Shown piece by piece: positions 1 through 7,418 of a stretch of DNA of 19,456 nt; positions within the stretch are counted from its first letter, which is position 1, and every line of letters begins with the position of its first letter. Source of the stretch: JBGSIZ01 sp041742255 (GTDB lineage: Bacteria > Pseudomonadota > Alphaproteobacteria > Rhodobacterales > Rhodobacteraceae); NCBI GenBank assembly GCA_041742255.1, contig JBGSIZ010000060.1, forward strand, positions 1 to 19,456, written 5' to 3'. Both the position numbers and the translations under genes were made by a program. The notes beneath the pieces were generated by a model, which searched no databases, was not told the DNA's origin, and was given only the letters and a program-made list of their open reading frames with translations.

Positions 1-170
1 CTGATCCGCGCGGTCTGGGGCCGCCAAAGTCCCGCGATGCATCGCAGCACCGTCGTCTTGCCTGATCCGGACTGCCCGACCAGCGCCAGCACTTCGCCCG
101 GTTCCACCCGGAACGCCACATCCAGCGGAATGGGGGCATCCGCGCGCGCCATCACCGACAGCGCGTTCAA
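1..170 (-). CDS. modC: Molybdate ABC transporter ATP-binding protein ModC (partial)
   Basis: N-terminal part of an ABC transporter ATPase; the rest lies beyond the left window edge. The minus strand reads ...EPGEVLALVGQSGSGKTTVL..., which contains an intact Walker A motif (GQSGSGKTT) followed by RCIAGLWRP, the usual sequence after the P-loop. In the family this subunit hydrolyses ATP on the cytoplasmic face to drive molybdate import. The assignment to ModC rather than another ABC ATPase comes from context, because modB and modA lie directly upstream on the same strand. The start is uncertain: a TTG at 170-168 overlaps the modB stop (TTGA), and GTG at 155 and ATG at 152 are alternatives in the same frame. 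The TTG overlap would give tight translational coupling. Confidence 0.85.
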   Translation of the reverse strand, partial: MNALSVMARADAPIPLDVAFRVEPGEVLALVGQSGSGKTTVLRCIAGLWRPQTARI

Positions 171-835
171 CCGGGCCTCCGCCCGATGCGGGCCGACAGC
201 ATGTAGGTGACCGTGATGGTGACCAGACTGATCGCGACCAAGGTGGCGGACATGATCGCCGCGCCGTTCATGTCGAACCCCTGCACCCGGTCATAGATGG
301 AAATGGCGATGGTTTTGGTTTCCCCGGGGATCGCGCCACCAATCATCAGGATCACGCCGAATTCGCCCAAGGTATGGGCAAACACCAGCACCATCGCGGT
401 CAGAACACCGGGCCACGCCAGCGGCAATTCCACCTTCCACAACGACGCCCACGGTGACAGGCCGCAACAGGCGGCGGCCTCGCGCACCGGGACTGGCACC
501 GCCTCGAACCCACGCTGGGCAGGCTGGATCGCGAATGGCAGATTGAACAGGACCGACGCGACCAAAAGCCCCTCGAACGTGAACACCAACGGCTGACCAA
601 ATGTCGCTTGCCAGAACTCCCCAATGGGTGATCCCCGGCCCAAGGCGACCAGCATGTAAAACCCGAACACCGTCGGGGGCAGCACAAGGGGTAGCATCAC
701 GATCGCCTCGACCAGCCCTTTGGCCCGAAAGGGACGATAGGCGAGGAACCGACCCGCCAGAATGGACAACGGCAGCAGAATGATGACCGTCAATCCGGCC
801 AGTCGCAGCGACAGAAACAGGGCGGTCCAATCCAT
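167..835 (-). CDS. modB: Molybdate ABC transporter permease ModB
   Basis: Integral membrane permease of the molybdate importer, 222 residues from the chosen ATG, which is normal for ModB. It is strongly hydrophobic with about five membrane segments. It carries the binding-protein-dependent transport signature (EAA loop) EAAACCGLSPWASLWKVELP about two thirds along, which docks on the ATPase. The early segment VMLPLVLPPTVFGFYML is typical of ModB/CysT permeases. An ATG ten codons further upstream (865) is in frame but lies inside modA. The internal start MDWTALFLSL fits family N-termini and has AGAAGGA upstream. The gene begins 7 bases after the modA stop, and its end overlaps the modC start. 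Confidence 0.93.
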   Translation of the reverse strand: MDWTALFLSLRLAGLTVIILLPLSILAGRFLAYRPFRAKGLVEAIVMLPLVLPPTVFGFYMLVALGRGSPIGEFWQATFGQPLVFTFEGLLVASVLFNLPFAIQPAQRGFEAVPVPVREAAACCGLSPWASLWKVELPLAWPGVLTAMVLVFAHTLGEFGVILMIGGAIPGETKTIAISIYDRVQGFDMNGAAIMSATLVAISLVTITVTYMLSARIGRRPG

Positions 836-842
836 CGCGGTT

Positions 843-1631
843 TCAGGGTCCTTCTGGGGGCACAAAGCCGTAGGTGGCCAATATCGCGCGGGCCTCCTCG
901 GATTGCAGATAGCGGTAGAAGTCCTCGGCGACGGGGCCTGCCGTGTTCAGCAGCACCATACGCTGCAACAAGGGCGCATGCCACTCTGCGGGGATCAGGG
1001 CAAAATCCCCCATCCCCGCCACCTGCGGGGCCAGAGCGAAAGAATAGGCGATGATGCCGCCATCGGCATTGCCAGAAAGGGCAAAGGCGGCGGCTTGGCT
1101 CACGTTTTCGCCAAGGATCAGATGCGGCTGGATAGTGTCCCACAGCCCGCGATGGGTCAGCACCTCTTGGGCGCGCTGGCCGTAGGGGGCATGTTCGGGG
1201 TTGGCGATGGCGAATTTGCCCAGCGTGCCCGCGTCGATCATCGCGGCCAGATCGTCCAGCGCGGCATCAGGGCGCAAGAGAGACCCAGCGGGCACCGTGA
1301 CCACCAAACGCCCTTGGGCATACAACAGTCCCGCGTCGCGGGTGAATCCATCTGCGTGCAAATCGGCGACGAATGTTTCATCCGCTGCCATGAACATCTG
1401 AAACGGGGCGCCATTGCGGATTTGCGTGGCAAGGATACCGGTGGACCCTGTTGCCAACACCACCTCTTGGCCCGTTTCCGCCCTGAACGCGGCCACGATG
1501 TCCGCCATGGCGAATTGCAGGTCGGACGCGGCGGCGACGACGGGGGGGGCGTCCTGTGCCATCACGGCCCCGCCAAGGCCGAGGGCGGCAACAAGTCCAA
1601 GCCAGACAGGACGGGCAAAGGTAACGGGCAT
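843..1631 (-). CDS. modA: Molybdate-binding periplasmic protein ModA
   Basis: Periplasmic substrate-binding protein of the molybdate ABC transporter, 262 residues from the chosen ATG. The N-terminus MPVTFARPVWLGLVAALGLG...VMAQDA is a signal peptide with an AxA-type cleavage site. The mature protein opens with VVAAASDLQFAMADIVAAF and continues with ATGSTGILATQI and FMAADE, the oxyanion-binding serine segments conserved in ModA. An in-frame ATG 20 codons upstream would put a His-rich non-signal stretch before the signal peptide, so it was rejected. It is the first gene of modABC. No ModE-type palindrome is visible in the roughly 220 bases upstream. Confidence 0.93.
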   Translation of the reverse strand: MPVTFARPVWLGLVAALGLGGAVMAQDAPPVVAAASDLQFAMADIVAAFRAETGQEVVLATGSTGILATQIRNGAPFQMFMAADETFVADLHADGFTRDAGLLYAQGRLVVTVPAGSLLRPDAALDDLAAMIDAGTLGKFAIANPEHAPYGQRAQEVLTHRGLWDTIQPHLILGENVSQAAAFALSGNADGGIIAYSFALAPQVAGMGDFALIPAEWHAPLLQRMVLLNTAGPVAEDFYRYLQSEEARAILATYGFVPPEGP

Positions 1632-1758
1632 CAAGGGGTCCCAGTGATGGTGATCGGGCCCCATAACGGCGGGAAAACCGACAGGACACAAGCGCTATGT
1701 TCCCGTGGCCACCTTGGCCCGGTCGCCCCCAAAAGGTGAAACGCCGTCATTGGCCCCG

Positions 1759-1794
1759 GTGTTGGGTGCACGATTGGGTGTCCGATTGGGCGTC
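1759..1794. repeat. Three 12-bp tandem units in the modA/osmC gap
   Basis: The 226-base space between modA and the OsmC gene holds three adjacent 12-base units: gtgttgggtgca, cgattgggtgtc and cgattgggcgtc. Units 2 and 3 differ at one position; unit 1 is more diverged. No convincing gene, terminator or promoter was found in the rest of this gap. The role is unknown and it may be only replication slippage. Confidence 0.5.
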
Positions 1795-1857
1795 GGGGCT
1801 CAACGGCTGCGCCGGGTATCTTGCCATGTTTGCCGGGTGACTGCCCATGTCACGGGA

Positions 1858-2262
1858 TCACTGTTTTCGCGCAATCGTGCCCGACAGGTCCAGCGCCCCC
1901 GCTAGTGTGTTGTAAATGGTGCCATATTTTTGCAGGTTGCGATGCAACAGGTCCAACCGGGCGTCGGTTTCATCGGTGTCCACGGTGATATCATACCGGA
2001 TGGAGATCATCTTGGGCGGGCTGTCCTGCCGGATGCCGTGCAGGGCGACCTCGATCGTGCGCAGATCGAAATCCAGCATCGGCATGACCCGTTCGGCACC
2101 TTTCAGGATGCAGGCGGCAAGGCTGGCCAGCAGCATCTCGGCGGGGTTGAACGCATCCGTGCGTCCGGCCATATCGGTATCAAGCGTCAGGGTGGCGGCC
2201 TTGGTGGTGGCGGTTGACCCGTGGCTGTCGATGCGGCGGGCGCTCACATGGTATTCCAACAT
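1858..2262 (-). CDS. OsmC-family protein lacking the second catalytic cysteine
   Basis: A 134-residue cytoplasmic protein of the OsmC/Ohr fold. Classical members reduce organic hydroperoxides with a cysteine pair. The signature AFNPAEMLLASLAACILKGA (residues 37-56) is clear and contains Cys51, the only cysteine in the protein. The C-terminal region, where OsmC/Ohr have a CP-x-S-NTL-type second cysteine, reads KYGTIYNTL (112-120). The resolving cysteine is therefore missing and thiol peroxidase activity by the usual mechanism is doubtful. The ATG at 2262 has a good Shine-Dalgarno (AGAGGAAGG); longer in-frame extensions run into iolJ and were rejected. It starts 49 bases after iolJ on the same strand and may be the last gene of that operon, though no functional link to sugar catabolism is evident. 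Confidence 0.85.
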   Translation of the reverse strand: MLEYHVSARRIDSHGSTATTKAATLTLDTDMAGRTDAFNPAEMLLASLAACILKGAERVMPMLDFDLRTIEVALHGIRQDSPPKMISIRYDITVDTDETDARLDLLHRNLQKYGTIYNTLAGALDLSGTIARKQ

Positions 2263-2311
2263 CGTCTGCCTTCCTCTGGGTCCGGGACCATCGCGATGGG
2301 CCCTCTTTGCC

Positions 2312-3151
2312 TTATGCCCGGTTCGATGCCCCCAGACCACGGAAAACAGACCTTGCGGCGTCATAGACGGGGCCGTGGGTGTCCTGCAGGATCGCCAACC
2401 GGTCAAAGCGGTCCGGGTCGCGGGCCACCGCGTCGCGCAATGCAGCCCCAAAGGCCATGCGCAGTTCGGTCCCGATGTTGAATTTGCAGATGTTGGACCC
2501 CGCCGCCAGTGTGGCGCGCTGGGCCACGGGCACGCCCGACCCGCCATGAATGACCAATGGCACATCGGTCATGGCCTCGATCGCGCGGATGCGGGACAGG
2601 TCCAGACCGCCACCCGGGCCGGTTTGCAAATGCACATTGCCCACCGAAACGGCCATGGCGTCCACCCCGGTTTGCCGGGCGAAAATAGCAGCTTGGGCAG
2701 GGTCGGTTCCGGTCGATGCGGCCCCATGGGCATAGCCCACAACGCCAATCTCGCCTTCGCAGGACGCGCCTGCGGCATGGGCCATGGCGACCACCTCTGC
2801 CGTCTGCGCGATGTTCTGATCCAGCGGCAAGGCGGACCCGTCAAACATCACCGACGTAAACCCGGCCTGCAACGCGGCGCGACAGTCGGCAACCGAATAC
2901 CCGTGGTCCAGATGGGCCACGACCGGCACATCGACACTGTCGGCCAGATACCGGAACATTGCGCCCAGCACGGGCAGGGGGGTATGCGCGCGGCACCCCG
3001 GCCCGGCCTGCAGGATGACCGGGGCGCGTTCGGCCTGCGCGGCCATGACATAGGCGCGCATATCCTCCCACCCCAGACACACCAGACCGGGCACGGCATA
3101 GCCCCCCGCCAGCGCCGGGCGCAGCACGTCGGCGAGGGTGACAAGGGTCAT
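2312..3151 (-). CDS. iolJ: Class II aldolase, probable 6-phospho-5-dehydro-2-deoxygluconate aldolase (IolJ-like)
   Basis: A 279-residue zinc-dependent class II aldolase (Fba/GatY/IolJ family). Visible motifs are HLDHG (80-84, catalytic Asp82 and zinc His83), FDGSALPLDQNI, CEGEIGVVGY (131-140, acidic active-site residues), GNVH (171-174, zinc His), HGGSGVP (202-208, zinc His and phosphate loop) and KFNIGTEL (223-230). The family makes DHAP and an aldehyde. Because iolB and iolC precede it in the same operon, the likely substrate is 6-phospho-5-dehydro-2-deoxygluconate, giving DHAP and malonate semialdehyde. The sequence alone does not separate this from tagatose- or fructose-bisphosphate aldolases. 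Its ATG overlaps the iolB stop as ATGA, indicating translational coupling. Confidence 0.85.
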   Translation of the reverse strand: MTLVTLADVLRPALAGGYAVPGLVCLGWEDMRAYVMAAQAERAPVILQAGPGCRAHTPLPVLGAMFRYLADSVDVPVVAHLDHGYSVADCRAALQAGFTSVMFDGSALPLDQNIAQTAEVVAMAHAAGASCEGEIGVVGYAHGAASTGTDPAQAAIFARQTGVDAMAVSVGNVHLQTGPGGGLDLSRIRAIEAMTDVPLVIHGGSGVPVAQRATLAAGSNICKFNIGTELRMAFGAALRDAVARDPDRFDRLAILQDTHGPVYDAARSVFRGLGASNRA

Positions 3152-3987
3152 TTGAACTTGGCCACCATGTCCATGATGCCGGGGATGGTGTGAAGTTGCG
3201 CGGCATGGGTTGGCTGGAAATACTGTTTCAGGCTGCGCTGGCTCTGGCCGCCCAGAATGGTGAAATAATACATCTCGTATCCGGGCAGAACACAGCAGGG
3301 GTGATAGCCGGTGTCGATCAGAACGGTGGACCGGTTCATGATGTGATAGGCGTCACCGGGTTCATTATCGACCCGCTGCAACATTTGCAGGCCGGACCCA
3401 TAATCCGGACGAAACCGGAAATTGTAACATTCATCATGCCGGGTTTCGTCCGGCAATCGGTCCGTGTCGTGCTTGTGGCTGGGAAATCCGGACCAGCCGC
3501 CCGCACCCACGGTGAATAATTCGCTGACCAACAGGCGACCCACCCGGTCGTGATAGGCGGCACCCAGGATATGCTTGATCTTGCGGTGGGTCTTGGTGTC
3601 GTCCGACCCGTATTGCACCCGGTCAATGTCATTGGCGCGCACCGCAAACGGGCGCAAGGTGTCGGCAAACTGCGCCCCGGCAACAAAGGTTTCGGTATCG
3701 GTCCGCGCCGTGATGCGGGCACCGGCACTGCTGGGGACATAGACGCCTTCGGGTTCGCCGTCCCAGACATCCACGCCACGGTGGCCAATCCCGTCAAACG
3801 TGTCGCCCATGGTTTCAACCGTGACCGTGCCGGTGGCCGGCACCACGCAGGTTTCATAACCGGGGGTGCGATAGTCAAACGTCTCGCCTGCCTTAAGACG
3901 CAGGATGTTGAAATATACCAGCGGCACGCGGGCATCATTCATGTCAACGATGGCACGGTTCTGGTTTTCATGGGGGGCAATATGCAT
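3148..3987 (-). CDS. iolB: 5-deoxy-glucuronate isomerase IolB
   Basis: A 279-residue bicupin of the IolB/KduI type that isomerises 5-deoxy-D-glucuronate to 2-deoxy-5-keto-gluconate in inositol breakdown. Family hallmarks include GETFDYRTPGYETCVVPATGTVTV near the N-terminus, the metal-site stretch WSGFPSHKHD followed by DECYNFRF, and the late GYHPCCVLPGYEMYYFTILGG. Start is ATG at 3987 (MHIAPHENQN) with Shine-Dalgarno GAAGGACAG; a 342-residue in-frame extension would overlap iolC. The gene begins 10 bases after iolC and overlaps the aldolase start by 4 bases. It acts between IolD (absent from this window) and IolC. Confidence 0.93.
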   Translation of the reverse strand: MHIAPHENQNRAIVDMNDARVPLVYFNILRLKAGETFDYRTPGYETCVVPATGTVTVETMGDTFDGIGHRGVDVWDGEPEGVYVPSSAGARITARTDTETFVAGAQFADTLRPFAVRANDIDRVQYGSDDTKTHRKIKHILGAAYHDRVGRLLVSELFTVGAGGWSGFPSHKHDTDRLPDETRHDECYNFRFRPDYGSGLQMLQRVDNEPGDAYHIMNRSTVLIDTGYHPCCVLPGYEMYYFTILGGQSQRSLKQYFQPTHAAQLHTIPGIMDMVAKFK

Positions 3988-3997
3988 GGGCTGTCCT

Positions 3998-5008
3998 TCA
4001 GACAGGGGCGGCGGTTGGTCCGGGATGGGTGGCAAGAAATTCGTCCAGTTCGGCGGGTGTGGGCATCGCGGGGGCACAACCGACGCGGGCCACAACCATT
4101 GCCGCCGCCGCAGACCCGCGCAGCACACACTCGGGCAGGGGGCGGCGGTCGGCCATGGCCGCAACGAATGTCCCAAGGAAACTGTCTCCGGCTCCGGTCG
4201 GCTTCAACGCGGCTGTGGGATAGATTCCGGTGGCAAATTCCCCCTGCGCCGTGATCGTGATGGCACCCAATTCGCCGCGTTTGTAGACCACAACCTGTGC
4301 GGTCAGCGCCAAGTTTCGCGCGCAATCCAGACCGCGGGCATAATCGCCCGCCATGAACCCGAATTCCACGTCATTGCCGACAATCACATCGCACATGGCC
4401 CCGGCGCGGGAATACACCTGTGCGGCCACCGCCACCGACGGCCACGAATAGGGGCGGTAATCAATGTCAAAGATCAGCGGCAAACCAGTGGCCCGCGCCA
4501 GTTCAAACGCCCGGAACGCAGCCGTGCGGGATGGTTCGGCGGCCAAGACGGTGCCAGTGGTGATGACTGCGGAATAGTCCGTGAAATCCACCGCCTCGAC
4601 ATCGGCCATGGTCATTTCGAAATCGGCGGCCCCGTTGCGGTAGATCACCGATTGACAGTCCACCGCCCGCGTTTCCACCACGGCCAAGGAATTGCGCGCC
4701 TCGCCGCCCTTTGGGCGGACATGGGTGCGGTCGATGCCGTAATGATCCAGTTGGGCCAGACAGAATCGCCCGACCGCGTCATCTGATACTCGGGTCAACA
4801 GGGCAGCCGGGCACCCGGCCCGCGTCAACGCCACGGCGATATTGGCAGACGACCCGCCAAGGCTGGCGGTGAACCGGGTCGCGTCCTCGATCCGGGCGCC
4901 CGGCGGATCGGCATACAGATCCATTCCCGCCCGCCCGATCACAAGAATGGGGGCGGTCCCGATCCGGGACAGGGTGGCCGGAGTGCGCTGGGTGTCGGCT
5001 GGGGTCAT
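3998..5008 (-). CDS. iolC: 5-dehydro-2-deoxygluconokinase IolC
   Basis: A 336-residue PfkB/ribokinase-family sugar kinase. It carries GRAGMDLYADP near residue 25, ASLGGSSANIAVALTRAG (PfkB signature 1, from residue 48), the IolC-typical stretches QLDHYGIDRTHVRP and IFDIDYRPYSWPS, and TGAGDSF (271-277, anion hole and catalytic Asp275). In the family it phosphorylates 2-deoxy-5-keto-gluconate at C6. It is the single-domain form. Many rhizobial IolC proteins carry a fused C-terminal DUF2090 aldolase-like domain, which is absent here; a separate aldolase gene follows instead. The ATG at 5008 was chosen because upstream in-frame codons run across the promoter and operator. First gene of the minus-strand iol operon. 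Confidence 0.94.
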   Translation of the reverse strand: MTPADTQRTPATLSRIGTAPILVIGRAGMDLYADPPGARIEDATRFTASLGGSSANIAVALTRAGCPAALLTRVSDDAVGRFCLAQLDHYGIDRTHVRPKGGEARNSLAVVETRAVDCQSVIYRNGAADFEMTMADVEAVDFTDYSAVITTGTVLAAEPSRTAAFRAFELARATGLPLIFDIDYRPYSWPSVAVAAQVYSRAGAMCDVIVGNDVEFGFMAGDYARGLDCARNLALTAQVVVYKRGELGAITITAQGEFATGIYPTAALKPTGAGDSFLGTFVAAMADRRPLPECVLRGSAAAAMVVARVGCAPAMPTPAELDEFLATHPGPTAAPV

Positions 5009-5051
5009 GATGTCTCTGCCGGGATACTGGCCAAACGGGGGGCTTGTGTTG

Positions 5052-5080
5052 TCTATAGGCTCAGGATAACCATTTTGCAA
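5052..5080 (-). promoter_or_regulatory. Probable sigma-70-type promoter of iolC
   Basis: On the minus strand TTGCAA (5080-5075) and TATAGA (5057-5052) are separated by exactly 17 bases, a good match to -35/-10 spacing. The -10 lies about 44 bases upstream of the iolC ATG. The -35 hexamer is also the downstream half of the palindromic operator, so a bound repressor would directly exclude RNA polymerase. Predicted from sequence only. Confidence 0.6.
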
Positions 5081-5090
5081 CCGGTTGCAA
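5075..5090. promoter_or_regulatory. LacI-type operator, perfect 16-bp palindrome
   Basis: TTGCAACCGGTTGCAA is a perfect inverted repeat with a central CG, the classic shape of a LacI/GalR-family operator. It sits in the 117-base gap between the divergent iolC and first dehydrogenase gene, overlapping the predicted iolC -35 element and 35 bases before the dehydrogenase ATG. A near copy (14 of 16 identical) lies upstream of the LacI-family gene at 7419-8420. One repressor dimer here could control both divergent operons. Confidence 0.85.
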
Positions 5091-5091
5091 T

Positions 5092-5113
5092 ACTGGGGCA
5101 GGACTGGGGCAGG
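5092..5113. repeat. Perfect 11-bp tandem duplication beside the operator
   Basis: ACTGGGGCAGG occurs twice in direct tandem (5092-5102 and 5103-5113), starting one base after the operator and ending 12 bases before the dehydrogenase start codon. It lies in the 5' untranslated or promoter region of the plus-strand operon. It could be an activator site in helical phase or a recent slippage duplication. Confidence 0.6.
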
Positions 5114-5125
5114 CGAGGGGCCAAA

Positions 5126-6244
5126 ATGACCGACATCGGGATTGGATTGATTGGCGGCGGGTATATGGGCAAGGCGCATGCGGTGGCCTTGTCCGCCGTC
5201 GCGGCGGTCTTTGACACGCCCTTGCGCCCCAAGCTTGAGGTTATCGCCGCAGCCAGCCCGGACAGCGCGGAACGCTATCGCGCGGCCTATGGCTTTGCCC
5301 GCGCGGCGCGGGACTGGCAGGATCTGGTGGCGGACCCAAAGGTGGAGGCCGTGGTGATCGCCTCGCCCCAGTCAACCCACCGCGCGATTGCGCTGGCGGC
5401 GTTTGCGGCGGGCAAACCGGTGTTTTGCGAAAAACCGCTTGGGGCTTCGCTCGACGATGCCCGCGCGATGGTCGCGGCGGCGGATGCGTCCGGCCTGCCC
5501 AACATGATCGGCTTCAACTATGTGCGCACCCCCGCCACGCAATTCGTGCGGCGTCTGCTGGCCGATGGGGCGATTGGCACCGTGACATGGTTTCGCTGCG
5601 AACATACCGAGGATTTTCTGGCCGACCCGACCCTGCCGGCAACATGGCGGACCAGCGGCCGGGCGAACGGGACCATGGGCGACCTGTCGCCGCACCCGAT
5701 CAATCTGATGCTGGCGCTGATGGGGGACGTGGCCGAACTGTCGGCGCGGATCGAAACGGTGCATCACAGCCGCCCGTCCGCGACTGGGCCGCTCCCCGTG
5801 ACCAATGACGACCACGCCCAGATGATGCTGCGCTTTGCCAGCGGGGTCATGGGGCATCTCTATGTCAGCCGCACCGCGACAGGGCGCAAGATGGGCTATG
5901 CCTATGAAATCCACGGCACCGCAGGCGCGATCCGGTTCGATCAGGAAGACCAGAACGCGGTGCATCTGTATCAGGCCACAGGTCCGCAAGCGGCGCGCGG
6001 GTTCACCCGCATCCTGACCGGACCGGACCATCCCGACTATGCCGCGTTCTGTCAGGGACCGGGTCACGGCACTGGCTATCAGGATCAGATCATCATCGAG
6101 GCACGGGATTTTCTGACCGCCATTGCCACCAATCGCCCGGTCTGGCCCACATTCTGGGATGGTCTGGCGGTGGCGCAGATCATTGAAACCGCCTTTGATG
6201 CGGCGGCGGATGGCCGGTGGCATCCCGTGCCTCAAACCCCATAA
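5126..6244 (+). CDS. Gfo/Idh/MocA-family NAD(P)-dependent oxidoreductase (first copy)
   Basis: A 372-residue sugar or inositol dehydrogenase. The N-terminal Rossmann fold begins IGLIGGGYMGKAHA (6-18). The family's EKP motif is at 102-104 (CEKPLGASLDDA), and DLSPHPINL (186-194) supplies the Asp and His expected at the catalytic site. Members oxidise polyols or sugars with NAD(P), for example myo-inositol to 2-keto-inositol; the exact substrate cannot be read from the sequence. Start: ATG at 5126 has GGCGAGGGG upstream. A longer in-frame TTG start at 5075 lies inside the operator and was rejected. It is divergent from iolC under the shared operator and 30 bases before the second dehydrogenase. 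Confidence 0.9.
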   Translation: MTDIGIGLIGGGYMGKAHAVALSAVAAVFDTPLRPKLEVIAAASPDSAERYRAAYGFARAARDWQDLVADPKVEAVVIASPQSTHRAIALAAFAAGKPVFCEKPLGASLDDARAMVAAADASGLPNMIGFNYVRTPATQFVRRLLADGAIGTVTWFRCEHTEDFLADPTLPATWRTSGRANGTMGDLSPHPINLMLALMGDVAELSARIETVHHSRPSATGPLPVTNDDHAQMMLRFASGVMGHLYVSRTATGRKMGYAYEIHGTAGAIRFDQEDQNAVHLYQATGPQAARGFTRILTGPDHPDYAAFCQGPGHGTGYQDQIIIEARDFLTAIATNRPVWPTFWDGLAVAQIIETAFDAAADGRWHPVPQTP

Positions 6245-6274
6245 TTTTCACCGATAGTCAAAGGAACGTCCGAT

Positions 6275-7408
6275 ATGGCAAAATTGAACTGGGGCATGAT
6301 CGGTGGCGGGATGGGCAGCCAGATTGGGCCAGCGCACCGTCTGGGCGCATTGGCTGACGGTCACTTCACGCTGGCAGCGGGGGCGCTGGATCACCGGCCT
6401 GACGCCGGGCGGGACTATGCGCAAAGTCTGGGGGTGGCACCCGACCGGGCCTATGGCGACTGGCAAGAGATGCTGGCGGGGGAACGCACCCGGCCCGACC
6501 GCTGCGATCTGGTGACGGTGGCGACCCCCAACGCGTCCCATTTCGAAATCACCAAGGCGTTTCTGGAGGCCGGGTTCAACGTGCTGTGCGAAAAGCCGAT
6601 GACGCTGACGGTCGAGGAAGGCGAGGAAATCGTGCGGGTGGCGGCCAAAACCGGCAAGATTTGCGCGGTGAACTACTGCTACTCGGCCTATCCGATGGTC
6701 CGACAGGCGCGGGCGATGGTCCGGGCGGGCGACATCGGTCGCGTGCGGGTGGTGGTGACCAGCTTCAGCCACGGACACCACGGCGACGCCACGGATGCGG
6801 ACAATCCGCGGGTGCGCTGGCGGTATGATCCGGCGATGGCAGGGGTGTCGGGGCAATTCGCCGATTGCGGCATCCACGCGCTGCACATGGCCAGTTTCAT
6901 CTGCGACGACGAGGTGGACCGTCTGTCCGCCGATTTCGCCTCGACCATTTCCAGCCGGGTGCTGGAAGATGACGCGATGGTCAATTTCCGGATGGCGGGG
7001 GGCACGGTCGGGCGGCTGTGGACATCGTCTGTGGCGATCGGGCGGCAACACGGGTTCGACATTCAGGTGTTCGGCGAAACGGGCGGGTTCCGCTGGGCGT
7101 CGGAACAACCCAACCAGTTGATTTATACGCCTGTGGGTGGCCGCACCCAGATCATCGAAAAGGGCGAAGGCGGGCTTTATGACGACGCCAAACGGCTCAG
7201 CCGGGTGTCGATTGCGCATCCCGAAGGGTTCCCCTTGGCGGTTGCAAACATCTATTGCGACCTTGCGGACACGATCCGGGGCACGGCGCGGGACGGTTTG
7301 CCAACGGCGGCCGCCGGCTTGCGGTCGATGGCGGCGGTGCATGCGGCGGTGGCCTCGGCTAAGGCAGATGGGGCATGGGTGGACGCGCGCCCGCCGATGT
7401 TCCGGTAA
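6275..7408 (+). CDS. Gfo/Idh/MocA-family oxidoreductase (second copy)
   Basis: A 377-residue dehydrogenase of the same superfamily but only distantly similar to its neighbour, so not a recent duplication. Landmarks are WGMIGGGMGSQIG (6-18, nucleotide loop), LCEKPMTLTVEEG with EKP at 106-108, and WRYDPAMAGVSGQFADCGIH (182-201) with Asp197 and His201 at the expected catalytic positions. A strong Shine-Dalgarno (AAAGGAACG) precedes the ATG. It probably forms an operon with the preceding dehydrogenase (30-base gap). The pair may carry out two successive oxidations, or interconvert stereoisomers of a polyol, ahead of the IolB/IolC/aldolase steps; this is inference. It ends 10 bases from the stop of the convergent lacI-type gene with no room for a terminator. 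Confidence 0.9.
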   Translation: MAKLNWGMIGGGMGSQIGPAHRLGALADGHFTLAAGALDHRPDAGRDYAQSLGVAPDRAYGDWQEMLAGERTRPDRCDLVTVATPNASHFEITKAFLEAGFNVLCEKPMTLTVEEGEEIVRVAAKTGKICAVNYCYSAYPMVRQARAMVRAGDIGRVRVVVTSFSHGHHGDATDADNPRVRWRYDPAMAGVSGQFADCGIHALHMASFICDDEVDRLSADFASTISSRVLEDDAMVNFRMAGGTVGRLWTSSVAIGRQHGFDIQVFGETGGFRWASEQPNQLIYTPVGGRTQIIEKGEGGLYDDAKRLSRVSIAHPEGFPLAVANIYCDLADTIRGTARDGLPTAAAGLRSMAAVHAAVASAKADGAWVDARPPMFR

Positions 7409-7418
7409 CGCGGTCGGC

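Noticed and set aside
762..1739. 325-codon plus-strand open frame opposite modA and modB.
   Set aside because: Antisense shadow of recognised mod genes, a common artefact at this GC content.
1632..1857. ModE-type operator or molybdenum riboswitch upstream of modA.
   Set aside because: No TATA-rich inverted repeat of the ModE kind and no recognisable Moco motif; only short 12-bp repeats are present.
1930..1955. Third copy of the TTGCA-type operator (ttgcaggttgcgatgcaaca).
   Set aside because: It lies inside the osmC coding sequence and does not match the two half-sites or their spacing.
1916..3193. 425-codon plus-strand open frame across osmC and iolJ.
   Set aside because: Antisense shadow of two well-supported minus-strand genes; composition is His/Arg/Gly rich with no family features.
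5075..5125. N-terminal extension of the first dehydrogenase from a TTG at 5075.
   Set aside because: It would begin inside the operator palindrome, has no ribosome site, and the family N-terminus starts at the ATG at 5126.
7409..7418. Terminator between the convergent dehydrogenase and lacI-type genes.
   Set aside because: Only 10 bases separate the stops and no hairpin with a T run is visible.
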